A stretch of DNA of 64,000 nt from Echria macrotheca (Eukaryota > Ascomycota > Sordariomycetes > Sordariales > Schizotheciaceae). The position numbers and the translations under genes are program-made. The notes beneath the pieces were generated by a model, which was given only the letters and a program-made list of their open reading frames with translations, had not been told where the DNA came from and did no database searches. The stretch covers positions 372,001-436,000 of the forward strand of contig MU839827.1 of the NCBI GenBank assembly GCA_030411725.1, written 5' to 3'. Position 1 is the first letter of the stretch; each line of letters opens with the position of its first letter. Of this stretch, positions 32,722-43,662 are shown piece after piece.

Positions 32722-34572
32722 CCTCTCTCGTCGCTCGGGAAAGCCAGTGAAACACACGGTAACGATGAGAAGAAACATTGAAAAGGCTGGGGGCATGCCC
32801 ATTTCCCAGCTTCCTAAGTATTCGCAGAAGAAGTGGCGGCAGAGAAACCAGGGCCGCGGGGGCGGTCGCGACGTGGCAGCTCATCGTCTCGCTTGCCGCC
32901 GGGTGCCTTGTCGGTGAATCCTGATGGATATCACCAACGCAGGTGGCGTTTCCCCCAGGCCGCTGTTTCTAGACTGACATACGAGCGGGCGTGTGGGACC
33001 GTGGCGCTAAAAGGGGGTCGCGACGTATTTTTGCGCATTTTTGGGTTCGGGTGCACCACGAGTGAAAGACTAGGTAATAAGGATGTTTGCTTTGGTGGAA
33101 GAGAGGATGGGCCCTGAGGGCTGGCTGAATACAGTGCCTGTGGGACCTTGCGCGCCTTCAATCTTGACTGGGTGCTCCTGCCTTGCCTAGAACTAACACG
33201 CGCAAAAAATGAGCGCTTTGCATTGCGCGAGGCGCGATAAGGAAAAAAATTTCGAGCACCTCGCGAGCATTTCGCTCGAAAATCCATTTTAGCGCGCTCG
33301 TATGTCAGTCTACAGCGGCTACGAGAAGTGTCAATTGGCTGGTTTGCGGAAGCGCCGAAAGATAAGATGCAGCGAAGTCGGCCTGCGCCAACGACAGCCT
33401 TCTCCCACTCCAGTCAACATGATAGGTAGCTTGCTACGGATCACGGAGCGAGCGTTCGGACTTCAAACCCCGGCAAGATGCAGAACATTGCTGCAGCAGC
33501 AGCACGAAATCTCCTTCTCCCCTGATTGAACCCTTGGTGGGTGGCGGTTGCGGTTCCTGCACGAGAGTGATCCCCAAGATGGGGGGCCTTCTTGCACCTT
33601 GACCAGACAAGTTTTTGATCAGTTGATCGTGGGGGGCACCCACTGGCCTACTGCCCGCCACCTGCCTTGCCCTTTCTAAAGCCACAGTTCTTGACGAACC
33701 CGTTCATCGTCAGGTGTTCACAAGAACAAAAAGCACGCAGCTCCTCGATGCTAGTAGAGCCGGGATAACAGAAATGTCATTCTCCTCTGGTTTCTCACTG
33801 CTCGACGCTGCTCCCAGCAAAGATTTTGGTTGTCGCCCATACCTGCGCGACTTCATCTTGGAGGAAGCTGGAGTCTGGGGTCATCCCAGGTGTGCCGCAG
33901 CTCATCAGCACGCTGGTAAAAACAGGGGGCCCAACGACCCGGTATGTAGACCTGCTACTAGAGACTACTGGGCGAAGCAGAATTGTGATATTACAGCTCA
34001 AGATGACAAACAGCTTGTCACCAACTTGAGCCGAGTTTTGTGCTCTTGCATATCTACGTGTATATACCTATGCTCGGGGACTAGTAACGAACGCCGCTTG
34101 AACTAGCAATGAACAACAACTTGATTAGTCTCTTACCTCACCCGACAACGTCCTACGGATAGCATCCGAGCCAAGAGCAACTGAATAAGATATAGTACAG
34201 TGCATCGTTGTTAGCTTTGACTATAGGTGGGACTTTTAGTCCTGAAGCCTCACTCGAAGAAAATAACCCATGTCAAGCCAGGGCGAGCTCCCACACACTC
34301 ACCGCCGCAAGAGAAAAAATATTAAACGAATGTGATGTTTATTATACCCAGTCTACCTAACCCAGTCATTATATACCCATCATGCATCCATATATACGTT
34401 GGTGCTCCTCTCCGAGCGATCTATATACCTTCATCCCCTTCATTCCTCCCCCTCTTCCATCGCCATGTGTTTACGTGTGTGTGTGTGTCGTCTTGACTCA
34501 TAAATGCATTCGTAACTCATCGTCATCATCCCCCCCCATCCTCAACCCCATCCCTTTCTTATTATCACCCCC
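32722..34572. other. Gene-poor stretch with one dispersed repeat
   Basis: Holds the dispersed repeat copy at 33062-33198. Near 33251-33283 there is a small inverted repeat (TTTCGAGC...GCTCGAAA) inside a GC-rich patch. No gene recognised. Confidence 0.5.
33062..33198 (+). repeat. Dispersed repeat family, copy 5
   Basis: Begins TGAAAGACTAGGTAATAAGG and carries GGTGGAAGAGAGGATGGGCC, CTGGCTGAATACA and GGGTGCTCCTG, ending near CTAACA. It aligns over its length with 43536-43662. Confidence 0.78.
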
Positions 34573-36954
34573 CTAATAAACCGTATCCCAAGGCAAAATC
34601 TTGGTAACCGGCTCCTCGAGCTTGACATTGCAGTCCGCCAACGGCACACCATAATCCTCATAAGCCAACGGCTCCCCCGCCTCAGCCACGACCCACCTCC
34701 GATTCCTCAGGTCCCCGTCCTGCGCGCGATCAAAGAAGTTCTGCGGCGCAAACACGATGCTGCTCACGGCTTCCGAGTAGAGCGTCACGGGGATGTCCTC
34801 GGCGCGGGTGAAGTGGTGCATGCCGAGGTTGAACCACACGGCGAGGTCCTCACCATCAACACTCTCGCCGTCGAAAAACTTGCCAAAGTCCTGCTGCGGC
34901 GCCCAGGGCAGGTTGATGTTCTGCCAGCTGTTGGCGTACGGCTCGCTGTCGTGCACTTTGGTTACCGCGAGGTTGGTCTTCAGGAGCGTGGACTGGTCTC
35001 TCGTAAAGGGCGAGTTCATGATGCTGAGGTGCACGTTGGACTTGCCGGGGACCATGCGGTACCCGCGCTTCTCGCCCCAGATGTTAGTCTTGTCCGACAC
35101 GACGCAGTACATCTTTTGGTTGTTGGGCGCCCAGTTGAATTGTTGTTCTTCGGCCATGACCGACGTCTCGAGCTCCATCTGCTCGAACACGCCGAGCTCG
35201 GGGAACCACGGCTGGCTCTGGTTGACGACTTTTAGTTCTGTGACCTGGAGGCTGTTCTTGGTGTCGAGAATGTCAAAATCGGCCTTGAAGGTGAGGATGT
35301 GGTCGTGGAAGGACCCCTGGGTGCCCTCGTAGATTCGCGGGCCGAAGTTGCTCTGGTTCTTGTAGTACGGCGAGCTCTGCAAGTAGCCCGACGCGCGCAC
35401 CTCGACCTCGATGGACGCGTCGACGTGGAAGGCGTAGTTGAACATGTAGTCGTAGTTGCCGATGGTGGCGATGTGCCGCAGGTGCAGGGCCGAGCCCTTG
35501 ACGCTACCGATGCGCGAGAAGCCGTAGTCGTTGCCCGAGCCGGTGCGGTGGCGCGACACGGGGAAGCCCGAGTCGGCCTCGTACAGGCACAGAGCCTGCG
35601 GGTGCACCTGCGTGCCGTTGCCCTCGGGGAAGCTGATGTTGAGCATGGTGGCGCCGAACGGGCAGTCGTAGCCCTCGACCAGCGTCGACGAGTACGTGCC
35701 GATGCTGTAGTACGTGTCGTGGTACACGGTGTTGGCCGCCTTGGGCTGGAAGCCGGCGTACTGAGCGGCGGCCTCCTGGAGGGAGAGCTCGTACATGACA
35801 CGCTCGCCCTTGAACTTGATGTCGAACATCATGAGACCCAGCGTGCGGGTGAAAGAGAGATAAAACGACCAGCCCATGAATTCGACGTACTGCTGCTCCA
35901 CGTCGACCTTGTAGCGCTTCCCGCCGATCTCGATGCTCTGCGGCGCGAGCCGGTCGTCCAGGTCGCGCACGCCCATGTCCTCCTTGAGATCCAAAAGACC
36001 CCAGGTCTGGTCGCGCGTCTGCGGGAACTCGTTCTTAATCTCGCCGGCGTCGTAGGCGGCCCGGAACTCGGCCACAGTCGCAAAGAAGCGCTCGTTGGTC
36101 ACGATGCCACGGAGCGTGTACTTGCTCGGGTCGGTGCCGGGGATGTCGAGGATGACGTAGAAATCAATCGGCGTCAGATACGACGAGAGGCCGGGGTAGC
36201 GGAACATGATGGTCCGGAAAGCCTGCGTGCCGTCGTACGACACGGGCGTGGGCGATGCCGCCGTCATGTTGGTCCGCTTGTCGCCCGAGCCGTAGTAGGC
36301 TCCCCCGAAGAGCGCAATGGTGATGTCGTTGATCTCGGCCATGACCGACGTGAGGAGCGCGTCGGTGGCCTGCGACCGCTTGCCGTCAAAGTAGCGCGCG
36401 TTGAAGGGAACCGCGCCGCCCTTGCCGCCGTTGAAGATGTAGTCGAGTTTTTGGATCGACGTCTCGGGCGTCACGGGGAGAGGGCCGACCATGTACTCTT
36501 GCGAAACGGGCTCCTCCTTGCCGCCCTCGAAGATGACGACACGGGCATACTTGGCAGGCTGGGGACCGTCGCCGTCAATGTAGGGGAGGACCGCAGATTT
36601 GTTGGTGTCTGGTGCTATTAGTCCATGTCCTTCAGCGAGCACCAAAAAAAACTCACGGAGGGTGTCAATGAAGTAGACGTAGTTATCCGTCAGAGTGGCC
36701 TTGTCGGGGTGGGTAAGGTTCAGGCCGGATTCGGGAGCATGGACGAGATCCCAGACAGCAGTAACATCGGCAGGAGAGATCTGAGCCCAGGGGTTGACCT
36801 TGGGCGCCTTCACAGTTGGGGCCGAGTCGTAGACGCCGCAGGACCGGGTGTCGTTGGTCGGGCTCATGGCCCGTTTCCAGAAGCTGATGTCGGGCCGAGC
36901 CACGACGGGGGCGGCAGCGGCCAAAAAGGCCACCGCGAGGGACCGGGTAAGCAT
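34573..36954 (-). CDS. Copper amine oxidase, secreted type
   Basis: Oxidises primary amines to aldehydes with release of ammonia and peroxide, using Cu(II) and topaquinone. 777 residues after one 48-nt intron (36609-36656), which rejoins YFIDTL to HTNKSAVLPY; unspliced, the frame stays open. The topaquinone site is the Tyr of GNYDY. Copper His residues are visible in FHDHILTFKADFDI (HxH) and in GMHHFTRAEDIPV. The upstream YYSIGTYSSTLVEGYDCP region fits the substrate channel. An N-terminal signal peptide (MLTRSLAVAFLAAAAPVVA) and several N-x-S/T sites suggest secretion rather than the usual peroxisomal location; no C-terminal SKL is present (it ends DTVY). Confidence 0.94.
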   Translation of the reverse strand: MLTRSLAVAFLAAAAPVVARPDISFWKRAMSPTNDTRSCGVYDSAPTVKAPKVNPWAQISPADVTAVWDLVHAPESGLNLTHPDKATLTDNYVYFIDTLREFFLVLAEGHGLIAPDTNKSAVLPYIDGDGPQPAKYARVVIFEGGKEEPVSQEYMVGPLPVTPETSIQKLDYIFNGGKGGAVPFNARYFDGKRSQATDALLTSVMAEINDITIALFGGAYYGSGDKRTNMTAASPTPVSYDGTQAFRTIMFRYPGLSSYLTPIDFYVILDIPGTDPSKYTLRGIVTNERFFATVAEFRAAYDAGEIKNEFPQTRDQTWGLLDLKEDMGVRDLDDRLAPQSIEIGGKRYKVDVEQQYVEFMGWSFYLSFTRTLGLMMFDIKFKGERVMYELSLQEAAAQYAGFQPKAANTVYHDTYYSIGTYSSTLVEGYDCPFGATMLNISFPEGNGTQVHPQALCLYEADSGFPVSRHRTGSGNDYGFSRIGSVKGSALHLRHIATIGNYDYMFNYAFHVDASIEVEVRASGYLQSSPYYKNQSNFGPRIYEGTQGSFHDHILTFKADFDILDTKNSLQVTELKVVNQSQPWFPELGVFEQMELETSVMAEEQQFNWAPNNQKMYCVVSDKTNIWGEKRGYRMVPGKSNVHLSIMNSPFTRDQSTLLKTNLAVTKVHDSEPYANSWQNINLPWAPQQDFGKFFDGESVDGEDLAVWFNLGMHHFTRAEDIPVTLYSEAVSSIVFAPQNFFDRAQDGDLRNRRWVVAEAGEPLAYEDYGVPLADCNVKLEEPVTKILPWDTVY

Positions 36955-38974
36955 CTTGAGTCTTGCAAGCTGGTGCTGGCTTGAAGAGGTGAGGATGATG
37001 ATGAAGAAACCTGTTTCACCCGGAATTCGACGTTGTTCTTATACGCAGTCCATGGTCTTCGGCGGCCAGACCGGCCCAGGATCCGCTGGTTCGGGTCGGC
37101 GATATCCAACCATAGTCCCCAACACAGAGATAACGCGTGATGGTGAATTATTGGAACCAGTGGTCTTGGCCGACCGCGTGCGATAACGGTGCGGTGTAGT
37201 CGGTCGGGGTCGGAACCGGCAGTGTGCATCTTCCTTCGCGGCCATCCTGCATATGGGATGCATGCGAGTCATCAATATTCACTTTGAGCCTGTGGGCTGC
37301 TTGGGTTGTCGTGTTCTCTATGTGCCTGTCGTCCATCCTCAGCCACGAGCCCTCAAGAGTGAAGTCGAAGCATGAAGTCGAACTCTCTCTTCGGTGGGCG
37401 ATGTCGATGTGGAACCTCGGTTCACTTCCGGGGCTGGGTATAGCTAAGCTCAGCGATGAGACGCTAGACGGATATCTGTGGCTCTCTCCCACATGGCGTG
37501 CGTGGTTTCGTTGTTGGATAAGCCGGACCGACTTGGCGATTCTGTGTTAACCCGTGGATTTTTCGGCTTGCTCACCGCCGAGAAGGTCAGTGTCGTCGGC
37601 GATGTCGTCTCGATTCCGGCTGTTCGGGTCGCCTCCTCTTGTCACTGATGCTTGGCAGCGTGTGTTGTTCCCCGCACTCGTCGTTAGCACTTGGGATACT
37701 ACCTGCTGATAAGCATGTTAAAAATCTGTATCGATACTGGTTTTTCATGACCAATTGATATTCCTTGACGGTCTGCGGGGCTCTTGGGCGAGTTGTGGGG
37801 GAGCCAAGCAACTTGTCGATGCCCGATCCAGCGACCTAGTTCTAGTCCGGAGCCCACCCGGGATCCATTGACTTCAACTCCTATCAGAACCGCCAAGACA
37901 GCCGACTGAACATCGAAACCAACCCCTCTCTCATCGAGACAAAAGATAGGAGATAACAACGTACAGACCAACGACGCATGTTCCACGCCAAGAGAAGATC
38001 CTCACCGGCTTGTTTTCTTCCGGATGTGTGTTCGGCAGCTGTCGTCATCCTTGGGTTTGTCCCCCTTCTGGCTACACTGTCCAGGACTCGTTATCTGACA
38101 AAGGCCGTGTTGGCGAGCGGTTGAGGATGACACCGTTGGAGTAGGGTTGGGCCGGTGAGTTTGACCGGGAACGAAGAGCCAGAGCTAGCGTGAAGTCAGT
38201 ACGAGACCCAGGAGCCTGAGGGGTAGCATCTTACACGCCTTGTTCCGATGGACTCTTGTCTCTGAACTAGGGGCTTTTCGACATCAAAGAACGGTATAGA
38301 GGAGAGGGAAAGGCCGGACATGCAAATCCTGCAAGAGGCAACATCGAGGAGAACACGCCTCCCTCCACAACAATGATCTACCAGTTAATATAGGACGAGT
38401 ATGTTCCACGAAAGGATCTGAAACCGCCGACGATGCAACGGTAGATATCTTAGCCTCCTGCATCGACAAGGGGGCTCTTCTCGCAACAGCCCATCCAAGC
38501 CGCTGGTGCGCAGATGGTTTTGCGAGCGGCATTCTCGAGCCACGTGGTGGCTGCATGTGGTCGTCAATGTCGAATCTCGTTGGTGCGCAGCCCAGACCCA
38601 GGAGATAGCGGTGGTATGTTATGCTGTAGAGGCTCGGGGCGCATCGAAATACACGCAACCTGAAGCGTTTACAGGTTTTTGCTTATTTAGAAACGTATTT
38701 AATGTTTGCAAATGACATTTACGTAATCTGAGAGGCATCAAGAGCATCGTAAAGAGCGTTGCAGTTAACAAAAAAGGCGTTATCCGCACAAAAACGGGCA
38801 TGTCACTTTCATTCACGGAGGTCATAGCAAAACTGGGAAAGCAACGGATATATATCTACAGGCTGGTTCAAACTACCAGATGCATACTAATTACATGCCC
38901 CACGGCTCAAAAAAGAAATCCACCGCCTAATGCTCCAAGTGACAGCCGTCAAAATGCTCCCCAGACACCTATGA
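36955..38974. other. 2 kb intergenic region, no gene seen
   Basis: Amine oxidase promoter side and SRA-gene 3' side. Only short frames without support. An AT-rich patch lies around 38680-38780. Confidence 0.5.
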
Positions 38975-40102
38975 CTAAAAATCTGTGGGGCGCAAACTCA
39001 GGTGGCTGGTGTAGACCCTGTGATACGCCCTGATCTGCGCCCGTGAAGGTGACTCCCTGACATCCTCCAAGGACGGCTGGTTTGACCGTCTCTGCAACCT
39101 GAACTGGAAATATCTTCCCCCATGTTGGTTCTGGACGGTCTGCTCGCTGACAACACTGTAGAGCCCGTCGTAGCGGATCCCCACCTGCGGCTTGTGAATC
39201 GAACTTCCCGGTCCAGCCGACCGGAGAACACGGACCGGTAGGCGCTGGCGCAATGACTTCTGCAGCGCCCTTGTTCTCTCGGTTGTGTAGAGAACCTGGT
39301 CGGGATTCCTATTGTCGACGCTGTTGTCGGCGCTGTACAAAATGACATTGCCGTGGTCCCGGTCCATATCCGTCTCATGGTAAACCGACCGACCAGAGAC
39401 AACGATAGAATAAGCCCCGGTCTGGGAACTGCCCGAGATTCCGCTCACCGGGTGGCCGTGAGCACCGTGGAACAAGGCGAGCCGCTGGTTGGGCCACCAG
39501 TCTCCGGGCTCGAGGCCGTTGTGTCCGATGACCCGGAAATTCCTCTTCTCGCCTTCGAACCGGGGATCGAGGGTGATGGTCCAGTGTCCATCACGGCGCC
39601 GAGAGAGCGCGAGCCCGTGCATTATGCCGTTAAGCCCCCACGAAGGATGTCCCAGCGGTGGGAGCTTGATCACCCCATTGTTGGTGGTGATTCCGGGCGC
39701 CACCGGGGCATTGGTCGTAGGTGGTGGCGTGACTGCTTCATCACCTTCTTCGCTACTCGGGCTTGCGAGGGCTGCGGCAGCCTTGTGGGCTTGCAACCGA
39801 TTGTACAGCTGGGCAGCTGTCGTGACGAGGTCCTCCGGGAGCTGTACTCCCTTGGATGCCGCCGTTGTGAAGATTCCCAGGGCTTTTTCAACAGTCGGCC
39901 TGGAAAGGACTTCCTCGAGATTGAGGTTCTCGAGGTGGGCGAGGAATGCCCGAACAGAAGAAGTCCTGCGCTCCATTTCTGCCGCACTTGGTCGCCCACC
40001 GGGCCGATCCCGGTTCTTGACGTTGGTAAACAACTGCCCCATTTCTGTGGCGCCAGCATCAAGCGGCCGGGCCCAGTTATCTGCGGCAGTCGTGGCAGAC
40101 AT
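38975..40102 (-). CDS. SRA/YDG-domain protein
   Basis: Intronless, 375 residues. The N-terminal half is helical (LEEVLSRPTVEKALGIF, EDLVTTAAQLYNRL) and of unknown function. The C-terminal half is an SRA (SET and RING associated, YDG) domain: FHGAHGHPVSGISGSSQTGA, YSIVVSGRSVYHETDMDRDH, GNVILYSADNS, and after a variable stretch VGIRYDGLYSV, the YDG motif. SRA domains flip and read 5-methyl- or 5-hydroxymethylcytosine in DNA. No RING, SET or nuclease domain is attached. It directly borders a 6-kb repeat island, which fits a role near silenced DNA, but that is inference. The start is the first ATG of the open frame. Confidence 0.87.
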   Translation of the reverse strand: MSATTAADNWARPLDAGATEMGQLFTNVKNRDRPGGRPSAAEMERRTSSVRAFLAHLENLNLEEVLSRPTVEKALGIFTTAASKGVQLPEDLVTTAAQLYNRLQAHKAAAALASPSSEEGDEAVTPPPTTNAPVAPGITTNNGVIKLPPLGHPSWGLNGIMHGLALSRRRDGHWTITLDPRFEGEKRNFRVIGHNGLEPGDWWPNQRLALFHGAHGHPVSGISGSSQTGAYSIVVSGRSVYHETDMDRDHGNVILYSADNSVDNRNPDQVLYTTERTRALQKSLRQRLPVRVLRSAGPGSSIHKPQVGIRYDGLYSVVSEQTVQNQHGGRYFQFRLQRRSNQPSLEDVRESPSRAQIRAYHRVYTSHLSLRPTDF

Positions 40103-40699
40103 CTTCGAGGTAGTCTCCGGGGTGAATTTGCGATCGTCGAATTTTTTCTACGCCTCGGAGGTCGACAGCAAGGCGTAAGAAATCAACGAAGGGGCTTCTA
40201 TAGCGAAAAACATCGGAGGTTAGCATAAGCGCACTACGTTTGCGAACGAACGAAAGTGGGCGCGAGATTGTGACGAAATGCGTAAAAGAATACAAATCGT
40301 CCATACGCGCATTAGACACCATCCCTTCAGCAATCCGACGCCGTCTGCTAACCCGGGCGCCGAAACAGGGCAAAACGGCAAGCATTTACTTGCTAACAAC
40401 ATAGCCAATCATTACACCCTCTGCAGAATACTATATAATAATACATCAAAACTCAAACAATAAACATCTAGATAAATCAAAATATATAAATAATAAAAAG
40501 AGGCCTAGAGGTGATTATTTCTGGATATCTGCTTTTAGGAGAAAAGGAAATCCCGAGAAAAAAGATGAAAAAGACGAGAGATAATGGGGAAAAGACGACT
40601 CCAGACGAACCTAGACGTATAGATGTGTAGAAGCCCGAATATTCAACGAGCAGAGACTTGGTATACGAATCGCCGAGGCGATCTTGAGAAGCCGGCGGA

Positions 40700-40790
40700 C
40701 GTATTAAAGGGTCGGCGAAGCACTATTTGGCCAAGCTTTGATCGGCGAAGCTATAATCAGAGAAGCTTTAGTCGGCGATACCTTGATTCA
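40700..40790. repeat. Short direct repeats TCGGCGAAGC/TCGGCGA
   Basis: GTCGGCGAAGC, ATCGGCGAAGCT, TCAGAGAAGCTT and GTCGGCGATACC occur one after another about 18-28 bp apart. Non-coding. Confidence 0.6.
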
Positions 40791-41392
40791 TCATTAGTTT
40801 CATCTTAGGGAAAGAGGGAGCTATGGAATTAATTAACTAGGTTAGGTTGAGTGTAATCTGGATGGCTAGCGACGATAAGATTGGGAGGTTGCGATATAGA
40901 CTTGCTGCGATGATAAAATTCCGAAAGGGCGAGAGAGTAAAGAATCAGAGAGGCAATGATGGTGAGATCGGGTAGGCTCGATTCCAGACACGTAATTGCG
41001 ATTGTAGGATGGTGTTGGAGGGATATGAGAAGGGAATGGAAAATGGGATAGACGAGCGGTTTGGAAGGAAGAAGGGATGCGAAAGGAGACACTAGGAGAT
41101 ATGGAAGTTGCGTTACCTGTATTATGAATGTAGGCGCGCGTTGAAGGATGAAAGCAACGCGTTGGCGAGATGTTTTCGGGCCTTAGCATTGAAGTTGAAC
41201 AGGTCAGAATCTGTTCCAAAGGGACGATTGCTAAAGTAAAAGGAAGAAGGAGGTATGAATCGCGCAGTATGCAGTCGAATGGTTGCGATAATAGAAGGAA
41301 CGAAGACGAATGAATTTCCAGGTCCAGTTCGTAAAGGAAACTTGGAAAGCGTATTCGAACGGGCTTGCGCGAATAAATTCGTCCGGAGTTTG

Positions 41393-41462
41393 TGATGCGT
41401 TCGTCCGGAGAGTGTAATAATTCGTCCGGAGAGTGGAAAGAGTTCGTCCGGAGAGTATTTTC
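41393..41462. repeat. Short tandem repeat TTCGTCCGGAGAGT
   Basis: Four units with the core CGTCCGGAG, spaced about 18-20 bp apart: one variant (GTCCGGAGTTTG) and three near-identical copies. Confidence 0.8.
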
Positions 41463-41829
41463 GTCGCCGAACAAAGGAAGGAACGAGATCCGTCGGCGTC
41501 GGATGACTCGATAACGTATCTAGGGCCTAGCTGCTTCTCTGATAGGAAGCGACGACTTCTGATGACTTGGCCTTGTTGAGTCAGTTAGTGGCTGAGCGGG
41601 GAGAAAGGATTCATGAAGCAAGCGGAGAACTACCTGGTCTTGATGGTTGTATCACGAGATGCTGGGCAGGACTCGTCCTGAGGGATCGGTATGAGTCGTT
41701 GCGACCGTTGAAGTGATGAAGCCGGACTTCACAAGACGGTTCAAGGAGTATGACGGTGAGAAGCTTCTTGGGACTGCCTGGTCTGGACGAGTCAGTTTGA
41801 GATCTGGTGAAGAATGACGAGGCATCAGA

Positions 41830-42395
41830 GGATTGCGACCGTGGAGAAAGGAAGAGAGAAGAGAATGGTGGTGACGGTGTTTAAATACAGCGATCCAAGG
41901 TCCATGTACCTTCCTGTCCTCTCTCAGAGGTACATTTTCCAGCGTGGAAGAAGAGACCTGACAATCAATGAGGAAGGATGAAGGAGGAAGAACAGGATGG
42001 CTTGCGGCTGTGCTGAATACTTCGACCCAAGGTTTACCTGCCTTCCTATCCTCGAAGAGGTGCGCCTTCTAGGTCTAGCATGTATATCGGGTAGTGCTGT
42101 CGCCGCGACCGGGAAGAAAGGACAGGGAAGACAGTCACTGAGAAGTTTGTGGAGGGATGTAGTGCAGAGGCTTTTGGCAATTGCCTGCCCGTAGCTGAAG
42201 TAGAAGCTGATTGCGGCGGTAATGTAGAGTGCTCCCAGGTGGTCTTGATGGGTAGGTAAAGAGGAGAGGCCTGACGATCGATGGATGGGGATGGAGGAGG
42301 AAGAAACGGATCGCATGCGACCGTGGTTAAATATTCAACCCAAGGTCCGTGTGCCTTCCTATCCTCTTAAAGGCGTACCTTCCAGGCTCATCAGG
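41830..42395. repeat. Degenerate tandem repeat, three units
   Basis: Three copies share the block CCAAGGTCC(A/G)TGT(A/G)CCTTCC followed by TATCCTCT and an AGAGGTAC-type partial complement, at about 41892, 42030 and 42340. Each is preceded by a TTAAATA/TGAATA step and a GCGACCGTGG-like block. The flanking GAGACCTGACAATCAATG also recurs as GAGGCCTGACGATCGATG. Function unknown; it looks like decayed repeat DNA. Confidence 0.7.
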
Positions 42396-43535
42396 CCTCG
42401 AAAAATGAAGGAGTAGTAGCCAACAAGGTACTTGTTGATACCCAGCAATGTGCTTGTCTTGATCGACTGACCGTAAGACAGAGACAAGGCTACCGGTATC
42501 TGCCACCAAGGTGCTTGGAGTTCTTGCCGATGCCAAAAAATAAGAGATCTCAAGAAGAAAGCGATGTCTACCTACCGAATAAACTCTTCCAGACAGATAT
42601 CTCTTCCATGCGGATAGGTCCAAGTAGCCTTGTGACGATGGTCTTGTCTCAAACTAGTGCTTCGGATAGAGACTCTGAGTGGATGCTTGTAGCCGTAGAG
42701 GATGTCTCGAGAAGAGAAGTTGATTGGAAAGGTGTTCGAGCTTTTTGTATCCGAGGGTATTGAGGGTATGATCTAGTATGGAACGACAGCTAATCCGACC
42801 TAGAATTGCGAAGTTGGTAAGCAAATGTGACCAGAACAATCCATTAAACTAGCTAACAAGGTATATTCGTAGTGATGTGGTAGGATTCTGCACCGTAGGA
42901 ACGGAAGAGTTATAGAGCTAGAAGGTGCTTTCTCCTCCAGACGCCTTATCCAAGAAGTCTACTAAGGACTGCTGAGCGGCAACGATGAGTTCGAAATGTA
43001 GGGACGCGTGTTATGTTGATTCCGACGATGAAAGAAAAGAGGTCGTCAGTTACCTGAGCAAGATGTTTCTGGGAACATATATCGGTGGACTTGGGAATGT
43101 TCCAGCAGCTGGTGAGAGATCTCAGCAGCAAAGGAACTATGACAGCCGCTAACAACTCTCTCCCACGTTGTAGCTCAGAACTAACGGGAGAAGGAGGATG
43201 CAGCTGGTGATACCGGCGAGTGGCGTGCTTCTGGATGGGTAGAAGTATTTGAAGGAAGCTTGCCAGAATGATCTTTCCGCCAGCCACGACTCTGTTGAGT
43301 ACAGGTTGGATGTCTGCGAGCGTAGGAGAAGTTATGGAAGTGGTGTCGCGTGTAGACAGACGTATGGTAGATGCGCAAGGTGCTTCTGAGTCTTAGACGG
43401 GTGGATTCCGGAAACTCGCAAGGCTTGCTAGCAAGCTTGAGGCTCAACCATGAAGTCGAAGTGGGAGTGAAGGTGGATTTGGGAGACGGCAGCTAGGAAG
43501 AAAAGTCTCAAACAGTTAGCAAAGTTCATCAGGAT

Positions 43536-43662
43536 TGAAAGACTAGGTAAGGATGCTTGCTTGGTGGAAGAGAGGATGAGCCCTCAGGACTGGCTAAATA
43601 CAAGTGGTTGCGGGTCCATGTGCTCCTGGTATCCCACGAGGGTGCTCCTTCCCAGCCTAACA
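43536..43662 (+). repeat. Dispersed repeat family, copy 6
   Basis: The most complete copy: TGAAAGACTAGGTAAGGATG, then TTGGTGGAAGAGAGGATGAG, CTGGCTAAATACAAGTGG and GGTGCTCCTTCCCAGCCTAA, ending CA. The TG...CA ends recall a short solo LTR, but I see no target-site duplication. Confidence 0.78.

Noticed and set aside
35299..36621. 440-codon open frame on + opposite the copper amine oxidase
   Set aside because: It is antisense to a full-length, motif-complete enzyme gene; GC-rich codon use on the real strand opens the opposite frame. No domain seen.
40866..41474. 202-codon - frame in the repeat island
   Set aside because: Low-complexity Ser/Pro/Leu sequence running through tandem repeats; no domain or splice pattern.
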